NCBI RefSeq assembly: GCF_020921035.1
Contig: NC_063160.1
Coordinates: 21,115,595-21,179,594, forward strand
Source: Rhodamnia argentea
Lineage: Eukaryota; Streptophyta; Magnoliopsida; Myrtales; Myrtaceae
DNA length: 64,000 bases
Reading direction: 5' to 3'
A program made the position numbers and the translations under genes. The notes under the pieces were generated by a model that saw only the letters and a program-made list of their open reading frames with translations, was not told the DNA's origin and did no database searches. This document shows, piece after piece, positions 1-11,900 of this stretch (the first letter of the stretch is position 1; every line of letters begins with the position of its first letter).

Positions 1-421
1 ATTATGGCAACCCCTCCCCAAAGTCAAATTCCATGCACGTTCGTTGACCCCGACCAAAGCTAGCGATGCCACTAACCCCGTTCTTGTCACGCTTGCCCTT
101 TCCAGCCAGCCAGCTGCCCGGTCCTACCCGATCGCGAGCCGATTTTTGTATCGACTTGCACAATAATTCCATCCATCCAAATCAATCACTCTCCCTGTTT
201 ATGAATTCGCTAAAGTCCTTTTAAATCTATAAAATCCGTCAATCCCCGTCGAGTTTTTAAACGAGCCAATGACGGTGTGGATCGCGTTTTGCTAAGCATC
301 CAGAAAAACAAAAATCTGCGATCCTGCCTTACAGTTTTTGGGGCCCAAAATCAACTGAAACTTCTCTGGTTTTTCCGTAATTATCTTCAAGTCCAGTGGC
401 ACTTGCCCAACCTGTTCGCCT
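1..421. other. Upstream region of the first SAUR
   Basis: No gene is visible. This is the AT-rich 5' flank of the SAUR at 592, with no repeat or reading frame of note. Confidence 0.5.
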
Positions 422-428
422 TATAAAG
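422..428 (+). promoter_or_regulatory. TATA box of the SAUR at 592
   Basis: TATAAAG lies 164 bp before the first ATG. A long CT-rich leader (about 450-540) separates it from the coding region, as is common in plant 5' UTRs. Confidence 0.5.
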
Positions 429-583
429 ATCATCCTACCAATTTTCTCTCCTCAAAGGCTCTCTCTCTCTCCCCCCTTGCCCCCACCAACTCGCTTTGCT
501 TTCTCTCTTTCTCTCTCTCCACTGACTCTCACTCACTTTCCTTCGCTTTCCCGGGGAAAAAAAACAAGAGGAGACGAAAGGAA

Positions 584-637
584 AAGAAAGGATGTCGTCG
601 GACTTCGGGAAAGAAAGGATGTCGTCGGACTTCGGGA
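584..637 (+). repeat. 27-bp perfect tandem duplication spanning the start codon
   Basis: Two identical 27-bp units, 584-610 and 611-637, each contain an ATG in the same frame (592 and 619). The duplication adds nine residues to the SAUR N-terminus and leaves two equivalent starts with the same upstream context. Confidence 0.95.
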
Positions 638-1029
638 GCTCCAACAAGATCCGCCGCATTGTGACGATCCGGCAGATGCTGCGGCGCTGGCGCAGGAAGG
701 CCGCCCAGGCGTCGACGGCGCCGCCCCCCGACGTCCCGGCGGGGCACGTGGCCGTGCTCGTGGGGGGCGGGTGCAGGAGGTACGTGGTGCCCGCGACGTA
801 CCTGAACCACCCAGTCTTCAGGCGGCTCCTCTCGCGCGCCGAGGAGGAGTACGGGTTCGCGAACCACGGCCCGCTCGCGATCCCCTGCGACGAGGCGGCG
901 TTCGAGGAGATCCTCCGGACCGTGTCCCGGCCCGAGGAGCTCCAAAGGTGTTGCCACGCTGGATTCCGGAGTGGGCCCCAGGGCATCTTGAGCGAGTCGA
1001 GGCCGCTGCTCAACGGCGTCGCGGATTGA
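592..1029 (+). CDS. SAUR: SAUR family protein, GC-rich, RQMLRRWR type
   Basis: This intronless gene encodes 145 residues from the first ATG or 136 from the second. The N-terminus carries a basic helix (IRQMLRRWRRKA). The SAUR core follows at about residues 46-112: DVPAGHVAVLVGGG, then RRYVVPATYLNHPVF, RAEEEYGF and PLAIPCDEAAFEEIL. A C-terminal tail of about 30 residues follows the core. Its N-terminus resembles SAURs outside the SAUR19-24 clade, and it is not a close relative of the 20-38 kb cluster. The coding sequence is strongly GC-rich compared with its AT-rich surroundings. A TATA box lies at 422 and a T-rich 3' region follows the stop. The family assignment is secure; the exact orthologue is not. 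Confidence 0.93.
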   Translation: MSSDFGKERMSSDFGSSNKIRRIVTIRQMLRRWRRKAAQASTAPPPDVPAGHVAVLVGGGCRRYVVPATYLNHPVFRRLLSRAEEEYGFANHGPLAIPCDEAAFEEILRTVSRPEELQRCCHAGFRSGPQGILSESRPLLNGVAD

Positions 1030-3567
1030 GGTTGGAGTTCCCGAGATGCGCGTGGGCTGAATTTTTCTCGACGATTTCTATTTTCCTTTTTGATTTTTTT
1101 TTTTGTGTTTTAATATTCCCCCTTTTCTTTTTCTTTTTACCTTTTACTTTTTTTAGTAGGATGGGCTTGTTGAGTAATTTTATTTCTTCATCAGAAGCTC
1201 TAGTAGGATTAGTTGGTGGTCAACGTCTGTTGTATATTCAGTGGTTGACTAATTGTAGGAAATCTCGGAGAATATCGAATTAGTTGAAAGAATGAAAATT
1301 ATTATGTTTTAACCAAAGTTTGTCGTGTTCATAATGTTCGAATATTATTCCTGTAATTATCAACTATTGGATTTTGAATTAGGAGGTTGTGGTGGTATAT
1401 TCCCATGCTTTTATTGCAACCTTTTCTTTCCAAATACCTTTCGGATATTTCTCTTTCCTTTTATTGATAGATTCAACCTTGTGATGTGCCGAATGCAATT
1501 GTACTTATTAGGCAATCCCAGATTTCCCAAAAGAAAATTTTTGAATCATAGAACTTTGAAAAGATTTTGCGATTCCACAAAAAAAAAGGAAAAAAAAAAG
1601 GATAAAATTTCATGCATGGAATAGATGATCGGTTATATTTCGGGTCATTTCGCATGATACAAATCCATGATTGATTTGATTTCGAGGAGAATAGGGTTGA
1701 GATAAGGTCCTTTACCCTCGCGGATCCGTGTGGAAATAAATAAATAAATAAATAGATGATCAAGTGAAAAATTGCCTTGCAAAGACCGGTTGTGCTGGGG
1801 TTACATCTTTGCGTGGAAAAAAAGAAGTCTTGGCTAAGCCTTAGGCTAGTGAGTCCAAAGAGGCAGAGTCAAAGCAAGGAGTTAGCAAACTGGCATACTT
1901 CACTAAATCAATCTAAGCTGGAAAGCAGTCAAGCAGGCAAAGTCTAGCTGCCTATTCGATTCCGAAAGTCCCGCTAAGATTAGCAACGCTTACGCGAGCA
2001 GCGGTCACGCAAAGAGCAGATATTTCAAAGAGGTGGTAATGCTAATGAAATCAATTCCATAAGGAAAAAACCAAAAGCCAATGGGCATGCCGCCCTGGTA
2101 AAGTGATTGGGGGTGGAGAGACAAAGTAAAAGAGTTGAGTTAAAGATAAGACAGACAAAAGAAGTTATTAGCATTTGTAAAATATCGTGGGATCCAATTG
2201 TTGGATAAATGCCTGGTTTTGATATATAAATATTAGAATAGTTAGATTAGTCGTCACGGAGTCCCTTTAATCATCGATGTTCCTACGTGATTAGTTGGGG
2301 CCGTACGGGTTAATTAGGTGGGGTTCAAACATGCCAAAGCGAAAAAAACTCCTCCATTTATATATAACTAATGATTTAGAGAAACTTAGTCAGGACAATT
2401 TTTGTTTACTTTTAGGCTGAGCATGATTATGGATGTTTAATCGTAAGTGGGCAACAAAGCTTTGTTGTTTGGACCTTCTGCTAAGTGAATGGGACCTTTT
2501 GAGGAATGATATGTTTCATTAATGCCAAAGGGTCTCCCTTTTCGTGATGTCTCCTGCCTAAGACTCCACAAAGCATTCGAGATAAGGGAAAAGAAAAAGG
2601 ATTGATTTGATGGTAGAGTGTGATTAGACTTAAGGGTCGAGCACAAATAAATTTACCCAGCAAATTTTTTTTTTTTTTGCTTACAGAAATCTTATTCTTT
2701 AAAATTCATGACCTCATTTTCTTAAATAAAAACTCGAAATAAATCTTATTTCAAATGAAACTCCGAAGTGGCTCTTTGTTTCAAAAAATGATCTGATCAA
2801 AGATATTTTCGTCATTTAATTTTTTTATTTCTCTTTGATTTCGTTGGCCCACTAGCGAGGGCTGGGCGGCCTCACTTTGTGGCCGTCGAAACGAGGCTGC
2901 CCTCGATGATCGTGAGGGACGGCCTCGCCGTGCCCATGTGCGGTGGGCAAGGTGACCCTTGCCCAAATTTGGCGAGATTATTTTCCTACCTTGTGACGTG
3001 CTTTTTTATAGTGTAAATCTCAAGTGGGATAATTTAAACGGTGGGGAAACATATGAATCAAAGTCGTACCGGGTCAAGAGAAGGTGCGATTGAGGACGGA
3101 TGATTCCTAGGCTAGTTCTTTCGTGCAATCAGGAAGAAAGGGTCCCTATCATGCCAAACTGTTATCACTTTTAATGATGAAAGTTATGTCGATCTTTTCT
3201 TTTCCCCGACTGAAATTTCATTGTCAGTCAGTCTATCTTGAGTGCGTGATTCACTCTTTCAAATCTTTCTTTCATTTCATTTAAACTTGACCCGGCGAGT
3301 CAATCTCTAAATAATTCATTGTAGAAGACATTCAATAGCCATGATAAAAGACGTGTTCGATAAGTATTACGAGGTTCCCCGATTGACATCTAAAAGTAAG
3401 AAAATCCCGTAAAATTGTAATTGATACCATCATTGGGATTTAGTGCCTTAAGAAATATGGGGTTTTAGAGAGAAATTCTTAATGATTTACTTTGGAAGTA
3501 GACTAAAAGTATTGCGCCTGAACTAGATTATATACATCTTTGACCAAAAAAAAAAAAACTAGATTAG

Positions 3568-3629
3568 ATGTATATATATACACATACATATATATTTATA
3601 TCTATATTATATATATAGAGAGAGAGAGA
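3568..3629. repeat. (TA)n-(GA)n microsatellite
   Basis: An imperfect TATATA/CATA tract runs into GAGAGAGAGAG. Confidence 0.85.
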
Positions 3630-6178
3630 ACAATTGATCTTGGATTAGTGATGGATCAATCAAATTGAAAATTCTCAATAGTTTGTGATTGGTCTGACAG
3701 AAACATGGCGTTTTGATCTTATTGACCACTATCAACTGTCCATTTCGTCTTTAGGACTTTGCGTGAGGGAAACGAAAACAAGACAAAAGGGTGGTGGAAG
3801 TATCAACCACGAGATGAAACCCTCTTTTTTAAGAATGCGTTTTGAGGATGTTGATTTGTGCCACTAGGCTTTTCGACATATTGATTGAAATTATCAAGAT
3901 AAGGTCTATGTTCACCATTCTTCCATCTCACAAGTGTGACCACAGAGGTTGCATTTGGTCCCCGACGAAATTCTCAATCGTCTCCTTTCGTTTTCAGCGA
4001 TAAATTTTGAAATAGTTTTGTTTCACAGCCTTCCCTGTTACTCGAGAACAACGTAACGCATTCAACAACACCTAATGAAAGGCGGAAATATTGAAACTTG
4101 GACCATTGGTATTTAGTGTTCCTTGGATGTGGTCATGACCGAAGAAAAAGAGGGCAAAAGCATAATTGAAAACGACATTCTATTTTAAACTTTTAAGAAA
4201 CATGAGACATTACAAATAATTATTTTTCCAATTTCAAAATGACCAGGGCAAAGTTGGAAAAATATGTTTTTTTTTTTTTAAAACCTTTTGTGGGCTGCAG
4301 ATTTATTTGTTTCTTTTCATGTTCCGTCGTCCTTACAGTAACCTCAACACCAACAAGACATCAAAGAGGTCGTCATAGTTGCTGACGTTCGGTGTACCTC
4401 GAGGTCAATATTGGACCGGGCCGAGCTGCTGCTTGGCATCACAATTCTCCCTCATGAAATCAGAAGTAGGAATCGATAATTCAGTGAAATTCAATCTAGA
4501 AGGTCCCTGGATTAGGCCTCGAAAATGGGTATTAAAGATTGTTTTTAGATGAAGGATGGATTTGGGTTGAATAGCAACCAATGAGTCAATGACAACCCTT
4601 TTCCGAGCCTAAATGTCTGGTAATAAGTACAATACACTTCCAATCTTAGCAGAAGCTACAACCAATTTAGAAGTCAAACCGCCCCTTCGCCGGCGGACTT
4701 ATTTATGACTTACGAGTTATACCGTGGAGAGAACCAGTCGCAGTGCCGACAATTTTCTTCCTTTTCCTTTGGAGATCGACCCGAAACTCATCGCTCCTTA
4801 ATACCCGATCAATCCGATTTAAAGGTACGGGTTTGTGCGATAATAACCCAAGACGTGGGCTCCCTCCCGACACGGTCACGTGGACAACCCCGTGCGCGAA
4901 CTATCTCCCGGCCAATATTCTAATGCCAGGTGGGACCCGAGGGGCCTACGGATCACGTGCACCTCACGCGGCGAGGACAGTGATGCGAGGAATCGACAGA
5001 GTAGATATTAGACAACAATCGTAGACATACCAAAACAATTGGGCCGTCCACTTCGTACACTTGCATATGCTTTGGGGTCGTGCCATGATCAATCAATGCT
5101 AACTGACGGGAAGAAGATACTTTTCCCTTCTTCCTTTTTTTTTTTTTTTTATCGAATTTTTCCCTTCTTTCAATGTCTATAATTTATACGCAAAATGGAA
5201 CAACCTGACCCGACGAGGTTAGAGAGTGATCATCGGGGCATGAGAGCCCGAATAAGGAGCGACCCATAACAGGCTTTTAAGATGATGAAAATGATAGAAA
5301 TGAATTGAATTGTGTATCGAATTTGAAAAGGGCAATTCTAAAATATACATGTGAAAATTGAAATTAATTTACGGAAGCGCATTTTGATGTAAGGGTAAGT
5401 TTTGCTTTGAAATTCCAAAGTGAGGGTTGGTATTGAAGGGGTAAAAATAGCAATACGTCGAGCGAGCCCTTCTAGGTATGCCTCACAAAACGAAGCCAAC
5501 GAAAAGAATGGCGAGGTTTGCGGCTTGGCATGACATTGGGTACAAGATTCGTACCACGTTAGAGCAACGCGTACTTGTCTCTTTCTTTCACCTTTTGCTA
5601 TGCCTTTGGCTGATTCCTTTCGATGGCTTCATCCTTCCTTCCTAGCCTCTGAAAAACAATTTTGAAGAGAAAATAGAAGCAAAGTTCGAAGAGAGTATTT
5701 CTCCTTGAAAGCCACGTTTCCCTCCGAATTTATGGACTACCAAGTTAATTTTAACATCATCGACTATTTAGATGCACTTTGCCCTTGTCGTTCTTGATTT
5801 CGAACTATTTAGCTAAAGGAGAGGTGGGAACCGGCCTAATCGAACTATTTTACGCTTAGTCATGTTGTTTTATGAAAGATCATCGAGTAAGAATTAAAGA
5901 GATTCGTATTGAATATCCGATAGAAATTCGACGTTTTGAAAGGTACACACCGATTTCACGTGGTATATATTAATATCGTAAGTCGATTCTAGGGCATCGT
6001 TATTCCATATGCGTGTATAGGCCACTTGGATAATATTTAGTAGGAGAGAGAATGCATTCATGATCATCCCATGGCAGTTTGCTCGGACTTCAGTCTTGAA
6101 CTCATAGTTTTATACATGTTGAAATTTCGGAGAAGAGATTACTTTTTGAAAAGAAAAATAATGTGCATGATGATTGAT

Positions 6179-6205
6179 GAGAGAGAGAGAGAGAGAGCGC
6201 GCGCG
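6179..6205. repeat. (GA)n-(GC)n microsatellite
   Basis: An alternating GA run ends in GCGCGCGCG, just upstream of the Mutator-like element. Confidence 0.85.
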
Positions 6206-6246
6206 ACAAGAACCTAAGAGGGAAATGTAGTGCAATATATTTTGGA

Positions 6247-7246
6247 GGGAAAATGCCAAAAAAGAGCCCCAAGTGTACTTATTTTCTCAATTAAGGGCCT
6301 GAAGTGCAACTTGTGTCAAAGAAGGGCCTCAAGTGCCTTTTTTTATTCAAACGAGGGTCCGAACAGGGACATTTTTGTCTTTTTACATTTTGTGATTGTT
6401 TTCCTTTTTTTTCTTATGTTTTTTTCCTTTTCTTCTTTCTTCTTCCCCTTGCACCGTCTCGTCGTGAGCCGCGTGGCCTCACCGGTCACCCGCGAGGGCC
6501 TACCTTGCGACCGCCGGGCGAGGGGAGCCCTTGCCGATCGAGCGAGGTTGGCCCTTGTTCCGCCTAGGTGAGGGGCCCGCCTCACGGCCGCCGCGCGAGG
6601 GGAGCCCTTGCCGGATCGCTTGAGGCAAGCCCTCGCTCCGCCCGGGCGCGGGCCTCGCCCGCGACGAGGAGAGATTTTGCAAAAACTTGGAGAGAGAAAG
6701 TGGGCCGTAGGGCGCAAACGGGCCCGAGGACCCCTGCCTCGGCCTCTCCGCCTCGCGTCCTCGCCGCCCGCGATCACGGCCGCTCGGCTCGCGGCTCTCT
6801 CGTCGTTGGCCGCAGACGGGTGCAAGGTCACTTTAGCCGTGATGAGCGACGATCTCGAATGCGAAGCTCGCCCTCAACCAGATCTTGACTCCCGCCGTCG
6901 CCTCCACCTCGGCCTCGTCGCCGCCGTCACCACGTCCTCGCCGTCCGCCACTTCGGCGACTCGGCCCGGCCTCGCTCGAGCCGAGTGAGGCAAGCCCTTG
7001 CGACTACTCAACCCACGGCCACTGGTGATGAGGAAGAGAACAAAAGGAAACAAGAAAGAAGAAAAGGAAAAAAACAGAAGAAAAAAAAGGAAAACAATCA
7101 CAAAATGTAAAAAGACAAAAATGTTCGTGTTCAGGCCCTCGTTTGAATAAAAAAAGGCACTTGAGGCCCTTCTTTGACACAAGTTGTACTTTCAGCCCTT
7201 AATTGAGAAAACAAGTACACTTGGGGCCTTTTTTTGGCATTTTCCC
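6247..7246. mobile_element. Mutator-like DNA transposon, non-autonomous, 1,000 bp
   Basis: The element begins GGGAAAATGCC and ends GGCATTTTCCC. It has long terminal inverted repeats of about 196 bp (6247-6443 and 7051-7246) that match closely. A perfect 9-bp target-site duplication, TATTTTGGA, flanks it at 6238-6246 and 7247-7255. A 9-bp duplication with long inverted repeats is the signature of Mutator-like elements. The 600-bp interior is strongly GC-rich and contains a repeated GCGAGGGGAGCCCTTGCCG phrase (near 6518 and 6595). It encodes no transposase that I can see. The open frames inside are products of GC richness. The interior could be captured host sequence (Pack-MULE), but I recognise no donor. 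Confidence 0.88.
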
Positions 7247-7264
7247 TATTTTGGAGATCTATCG

Positions 7265-7631
7265 GGAAAATTATTTAAAAAATTCTAAATTTATTACACT
7301 TTTGTTAATTCGTTTTTAAACCTTTTTAATTTTGTTAATTGAGCTCTAAATCTTTTTCCCTTTTGGCAATTGAGTCTATCTCGCCACTTTAGCCCGACAC
7401 CGCGACGTGGATACCATTTGTCCTACATGACACGATCGGTGCATTTTCTATTTATTTTTTTCTTTTCTTTTTCCTTTTCCTTATCTTTTTTTTTTTCTAT
7501 TCAAAGGGCCTAAGTCATATTTGGATTTGGTAAAAGGTGAAAAGATTTAGAATTCAATTGGTAAAGTTAAAATGGTTAGAATTGAATCGGTAAAAATGCA
7601 TCAGGTCTAGGAATTTTTTAGACAACTTTCC
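7265..7631. mobile_element. MITE-like element, family 1 copy A
   Basis: The ends are imperfect inverted repeats (GGAAAATTATTTAAAAAATTC at the left; GAATTTTTTAGACAACTTTCC at the right). The inside carries the family phrases 'aattgagctctaaa' and 'cgacgtggatacc'. The same layout occurs at 11223, 40001 and 43169. There is no coding capacity. Its left end lies only 9 bp beyond the target duplication of the Mutator-like element. Confidence 0.65.
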
Positions 7632-7856
7632 ACATATCTAACCCACCTCCTCTTCTCCTGGTCGATGGCTTGACTTGTTCTGTAACCAGAATGAACCAGC
7701 TTATAAGATAACGTTAAATAGATGCAAAGCACCAACCAAAACACCTTGTTTGTCATAACCAAGTGCATATAAAGTTGATGCATCTCGCAGGATTGTGGGC
7801 CTTAGGTCGTCTCCTACATGCACATGCAGTGATGCACTTGCCGGTGGCCGGCGATT

Positions 7857-8205
7857 AGGGGTGTCAAAAAAGCCCGCGTCGGCCTGACCCGGGCCGGCTT
7901 GAAAATTCATCCTAATTTTCGGGCCTTTCGGACCGGCTTGGTAATGTTAGGATCGGGCTAGGTGGGGCCGGCCCGATTCTCGCCATTTTTTTTTACTCAC
8001 GTTTTCTTTTTAATTTATCTTATTTTCATTTTCATTTTTTATATTCTTTCATTTGAGCGACATGTCCAGTGATTTTGATTCAAAAAGAAGAAAAAAAGAA
8101 AAGAAAAAAGAAACCAACCCGGCCCGAAGAGGGTTCGAGCCAAGTCGGGCTTGGCACTGTTTAGTTTCGGGCCGGGCTGAGACCCGGCCCATTAACACCT
8201 CTACA
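7857..8205. mobile_element. hAT-like MITE
   Basis: It starts AGGGGTGTCAA and ends TTAACACCTCTACA. GC-rich 'cgggccgg' blocks sit inside both ends. The direct repeat GGCGATT flanks it (7850-7856 and 8206-8212), extending to 8 bp with one mismatch, which fits a hAT-type insertion. The middle is AT-rich and non-coding. Confidence 0.6.
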
Positions 8206-8231
8206 GGCGATTGCTGGCGAGAGATATATAT

Positions 8232-8284
8232 AAAAGAAAAGAAAAGAAAAGAAAAGAAAAGAAATTTAAAAAAAAAAAAAAAAG
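8232..8284. repeat. (AAAAG)n and poly-A tract
   Basis: At least five AAAAG units are followed by a poly-A run. Confidence 0.85.
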
Positions 8285-10160
8285 AAAATACTAATATTTC
8301 ATGTCGCTTTTTTTTTGTTTTTTGGGTGTCTCTCCTATTATAGATTTCTATACTTTAAACCTCAGGCCAAATTTCTTAACTCGTGCATGAGGGAAGGTAT
8401 CAAACCGTTCAAATATTAAACCCCGAACTTCATTTACTAGTTTGAACATTTAGATATGAGCAACGGTGGGGCGAGAGAGAATTATCATAACATGCCCTGC
8501 TGCGCATGAAGAGATATTCATTGTGTGGAGGGAGATCCTCTGGAATCAAAGATGAGACTCTTTTGGTGGGGGAACAGGGAAGATATTCTTCCTTTCCGGG
8601 GAAAGCAGTTGAAGAAGAGGAGGTGGTAATTGTCAGAGAGGAGTTTGTGGCTGTTAAGTAAAGACACCTTCGACATTAATAACACCAAGCATAAAGGCCC
8701 AGTTCTCTCTCTCTCTCTCTGTCGTACATTTTCTCTGCTACGTCTCTTTTCATCACAGAAAACACAGGTCGAAGAGCTGCTGCCGTCTCGCAGAATCACA
8801 GAGACATGTTCAATGAACTCATGACATCGACCTTGGCGTTGGTAATTACATTACTGGCCAAAAGTCATTCAGACAGAGAGAGAGAGAGAGAGGGAGGGAC
8901 ACGGAACTCATGACAGAGCTTGAGTTTCTTTCTTTCTCCTCTTGATTATGTTTTGTAAGCATAAAGTGCACAGGCTTTTACTGTTGCCCGTTTTGTCGAA
9001 ATGAAAATGGGGAAACTGTTATCGTTAAGGCCCTTGTTTGATCTGACAAGCGTGATACCTAAGGAGGAGCTTAAGAAGAAGAAAGGGGTACAGCGTCTTA
9101 TGTCCCTCTCATTTTCACTAACATCCCTTCAGCTTTTGAAAAATGGGGACATGGGTGGTTCTCCTGGCTGTGATCGATGACGGATTCCTGTCCACTCTCC
9201 TGGATGAGTCTGTTGCATCGTTGGTTTATAGTGGCAGCTAAAGTCAAAGTACAACGCTCATCTCACCATTAATTGATTTGTCAAGTTGATGCGTCCGATT
9301 TTTGAGGGACTTCTTAAATAAGTTGGATAGGGGCAGCGAGAGAGAGAGGGAGAGAGAGAGAGAGAGAGAGAGCGTTTTTTGCCTTCAAGGAGGGCTCACC
9401 ACCGCTCGTTGTTGACAAAGTTGTAGTTGTTAGATGAAATATGGACACTCGACGTACATTCCACGCTATGGAAAAATTGAAAGCACGAGGAGGAAAGTGG
9501 TAACAAGAGGAGCGTCGACAGAAACTTTCGATCTGAACATCTTATTACGTGGACTAATTGGATGCAACTCGCGTTCATTTGAACCATCTATTTCAGTAGG
9601 TCCATGTTATGTCCGATTGGATTCATCAAACCTAATAAGTATGTATGTTTATGCATCACACATGTACACACAATAGATGCAAGGGTACATGGCCTTCGCC
9701 TGAGGCCGGTCGAGGGAAAGAAAAATAGAAATTTTGTTTGTGAAATAATCTAAGGTTATATTGGCATAATTGAAATGTTTAAGACTAAATTGGTTGTCCT
9801 ACCGTATAATAGATTTATGATTTTTTGGATAATTTTTCCTGAATTTCGAGTGCATGATATACCTCAAAATCACGTCAACCATACGATATGAAGCCAAAAT
9901 CCGAGTGACCCAAGTGAAAATAACTTTTCATTGGAAAATGACCGTGGCAATTACATGAATCTTTAACGTCAACTTCTCTCATAAGGGGCAACATAATCCA
10001 CCTTCATGAGGAAAACCACGAACTTCCTCCTTTACATGATTAACCCCAGGAAATCCTCCTCGCAAAATACATTCGGGTTACAGTCGTCAGAAATAAGAAC
10101 CCATAAGGCTAAAAAATAACCCAAAAAAAGAAATCAGAAAGATCAAGATTCACAACGAAT
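8285..10160. other. Intergenic region
   Basis: No gene is supported. The region contains CT/GA microsatellites (near 8706, 8876-8893 and 9336-9372). The stretch 9690-9850 ends like a decayed inverted-repeat element ('aatttttcctgaattt'). Confidence 0.4.
9336..9372. repeat. (GA)n microsatellite
   Basis: A GAGAGA run interrupted once by GGG. Confidence 0.9.
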
Positions 10161-10263
10161 TAAGACCAGAGAGAGAGAGAGAGACGTAGGGGAAAAGAAG
10201 AAGACGCAAACAACGCATCAATGTACGTGTTGCTGCTCCTTTCTTGGCCCGTCTCCCGCTCCG

Positions 10264-10584
10264 TCATCTGATCATCGACGTGAGAGACCGGAAGACCACT
10301 TCTTCGCATGGGATCGTGAGGCCCATGTCGTGGTCGAACCCGAACTCCTCCTCGGCCCGCCGGAGGAGGCATTGGAACTCGGGGCGCGTCAAGAGGGAGA
10401 TCGGCACGATGTGCCGGGCTCTGTTCTCGCCGACGTAGACCGCAAAGTGTCCCTTGGGCACGTCGAGGGGGAGGCCGCCCTCGTCGAAGCCGTTGTTCGG
10501 CCTCCTGCCGAGGCTCGAGCACCGCCTGAGGATCTGCTTGAGGACCGCGGGCTGAGGCAGCTTGTGGGATTTCTTGTGAGCCAT
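10264..10584 (-). CDS. SAUR: SAUR50-like protein
   Basis: This intronless gene encodes 106 residues. The N-terminus [20 protein letters not shown] and the following RCSSLGRR are characteristic of the SAUR50 group. The core follows: [18 protein letters not shown], then [37 protein letters not shown] and a C-terminal LTSMIR. All family blocks are present and the length is typical. The gene is GC-rich in AT-rich surroundings, like the SAURs at 592 and 42023. It stands alone, about 7.5 kb from the PPR gene. SAUR50 members in Arabidopsis promote cell expansion in cotyledons and hypocotyls by restraining PP2C-D phosphatases; function here is inferred from similarity. Confidence 0.96.
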   Translation of the reverse strand: MAHKKSHKLPQPAVLKQILRRCSSLGRRPNNGFDEGGLPLDVPKGHFAVYVGENRARHIVPISLLTRPEFQCLLRRAEEEFGFDHDMGLTIPCEEVVFRSLTSMIR

Positions 10585-10683
10585 TAATGATGAGGATAGA
10601 GAGCTGTCGAGGAGCGGGTAAAGAACGAAGGAAGGTGGTGCGAGCGAGGAGTGAAGAGGAGGTGATTGGATTGGGGGTGGGGG

Positions 10684-10690
10684 TATTTAT
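10684..10690 (-). promoter_or_regulatory. Probable TATA box of the SAUR50-like gene
   Basis: ATAAATA on the minus strand lies about 100 bp before the ATG, followed by a C-rich stretch. It is a weak match to the consensus but at the spacing seen in the other SAURs. Confidence 0.35.
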
Positions 10691-10699
10691 GAGACTTAA

Positions 10700-11222
10700 G
10701 TTACGAGAATGGCAAGGATAAAAGGAAGGCCTTTTGAGGCGTGACTCGGTGACGCTACGTTATGAAATAGATGAACTCATCTTCTCTTCTCAATTATCAT
10801 GTGGAAATCACATTAAATTATATGGCGAAAGCTCGATCGGTTTATGATATCACGGCGGCATGTTACGTGATAGATGGACGGAGGACATGGGCACGGGATT
10901 GACGGGGTTTGTGTTTTAAGTGTGGAAGGACATGGTGGGGGCGAAGCCCATTTGGGTTTTGCTTCTTCTATGTTGGCCCCTCCTAAGGGCAACACGAACT
11001 CCCCTTTCCTTCTCCGATCACTTTCATTTTTTCTTTTTATTTTTGGTAGCCAGCAGATTAGAGTTTCCTATGTTTATTGGGAATAGCCGTCGCTACTTTG
11101 GTTACGTTGGTACGTACCAAAGTTTTCTAGTCGAATACCCGGATTTCTTTACTAGAAACTAGAAAGGGCATCTTTTTGGGGGGGGACAATTTTGGTCCGA
11201 ACTTTCAAATGCCGTTAACTTC
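10700..11222. other. Intergenic, 5' flank of the SAUR50-like gene
   Basis: No gene or repeat family is recognised. Confidence 0.4.
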
Positions 11223-11666
11223 GGGAAAAAGTGTCAAAAAAGTCTTAAACCTATTACATTGATGCTAATTGAGTTCTAAACCTTTTGCATTGATGCTAAT
11301 TGAGTTCTAAACCTTTTTATATTTGTGTCGATTAAGTCAATCTAGTCAATTTTGATTGGAAATCGTTGATGTGGATGTCGATGGTCCTACGTAGCACGGT
11401 TGGCGTTGACGTGAATATTTTTAATACTATTTAATATTTTAAATAATTTTTTTGATCTTTTCCTTTTTTCCTTCTTTTTTCTTGCATTTCTTTTTTTTTT
11501 TAATTGGGGTTGGCAACCCTCGCCTGGTGCCAACGAGTGCCGCAACGCCCTCGCTAGATCTAGCCAGGCTAGGGCTTCGCGGCCCTTGCGGGAGCCGGGT
11601 GAGGCCGTGACGCCATCACCTGGGGCCAATGTAATAAATTTAGGATTTTTTTTTTGTTCCTTTCCC
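11223..11666. mobile_element. MITE-like element, family 1 copy B
   Basis: The left end reads GGGAAAAAGTGTCAAAAAAG and 'taaacctattacatt'. The right end repeats this in inverted form ('aatgtaataaatttagga' then TTTTTTTT). The centre has a pyrimidine-rich tract and a GC-rich block around 11515-11625. Family phrases shared with 43169 include 'aattgagttctaaacc', 'gacgtg' and 'gtcctacgtagcac'. It is non-coding. Confidence 0.65.
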
Positions 11667-11900
11667 CGCTAACTTCCAACTTGGGAGATCACTTTGGCCT
11701 AAATTTTTAAGTGTCTCATGCAAAACTGACATTGCCACAGCCTACGCCTACAGGTAATCAAAGCAATCTTGGTATGCATTTGATTAGTAGAAAATGCGAC
11801 AGGTGTGAAGCTTTTTTTTTTTTTTTTATTTTGCATTTTTGCTTCAGTAGAAGATCATATGTAGAGATTCATTCCAGAAGTAGTCAAAGGATTGCCAAAT

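Larger units (their letters stand above)
1030..6237. other. Long intergenic region
   Basis: No coding gene is supported. Around 1800-2200 the sequence is less AT-rich and reads like plant organellar spacer, possibly a mitochondrial insertion (weak impression only). At 2670-2980 there is a poly-T/AT stretch followed by a GC-rich block like the centres of the small inverted-repeat elements elsewhere. A TA/GA microsatellite lies at 3568-3629. Poly-A or poly-T runs occur near 2668, 3547, 4270 and 5140. Confidence 0.45.

Noticed and set aside
396-1283. A long plus-strand frame (295 codons) and two minus-strand frames over the first SAUR
   Set aside because: They are out-of-frame shadows of the GC-rich SAUR at 592, with proline/arginine-rich low-complexity translations.
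1800-2190. Insertion of mitochondrial DNA
   Set aside because: Only an impression from sequence style; no recognisable mitochondrial gene. A search against Myrtaceae mitochondrial genomes would decide.
6343-6988. Several arginine- and alanine-rich frames on both strands
   Set aside because: They lie in the GC-rich interior and inverted repeats of the Mutator-like element; no family resemblance.
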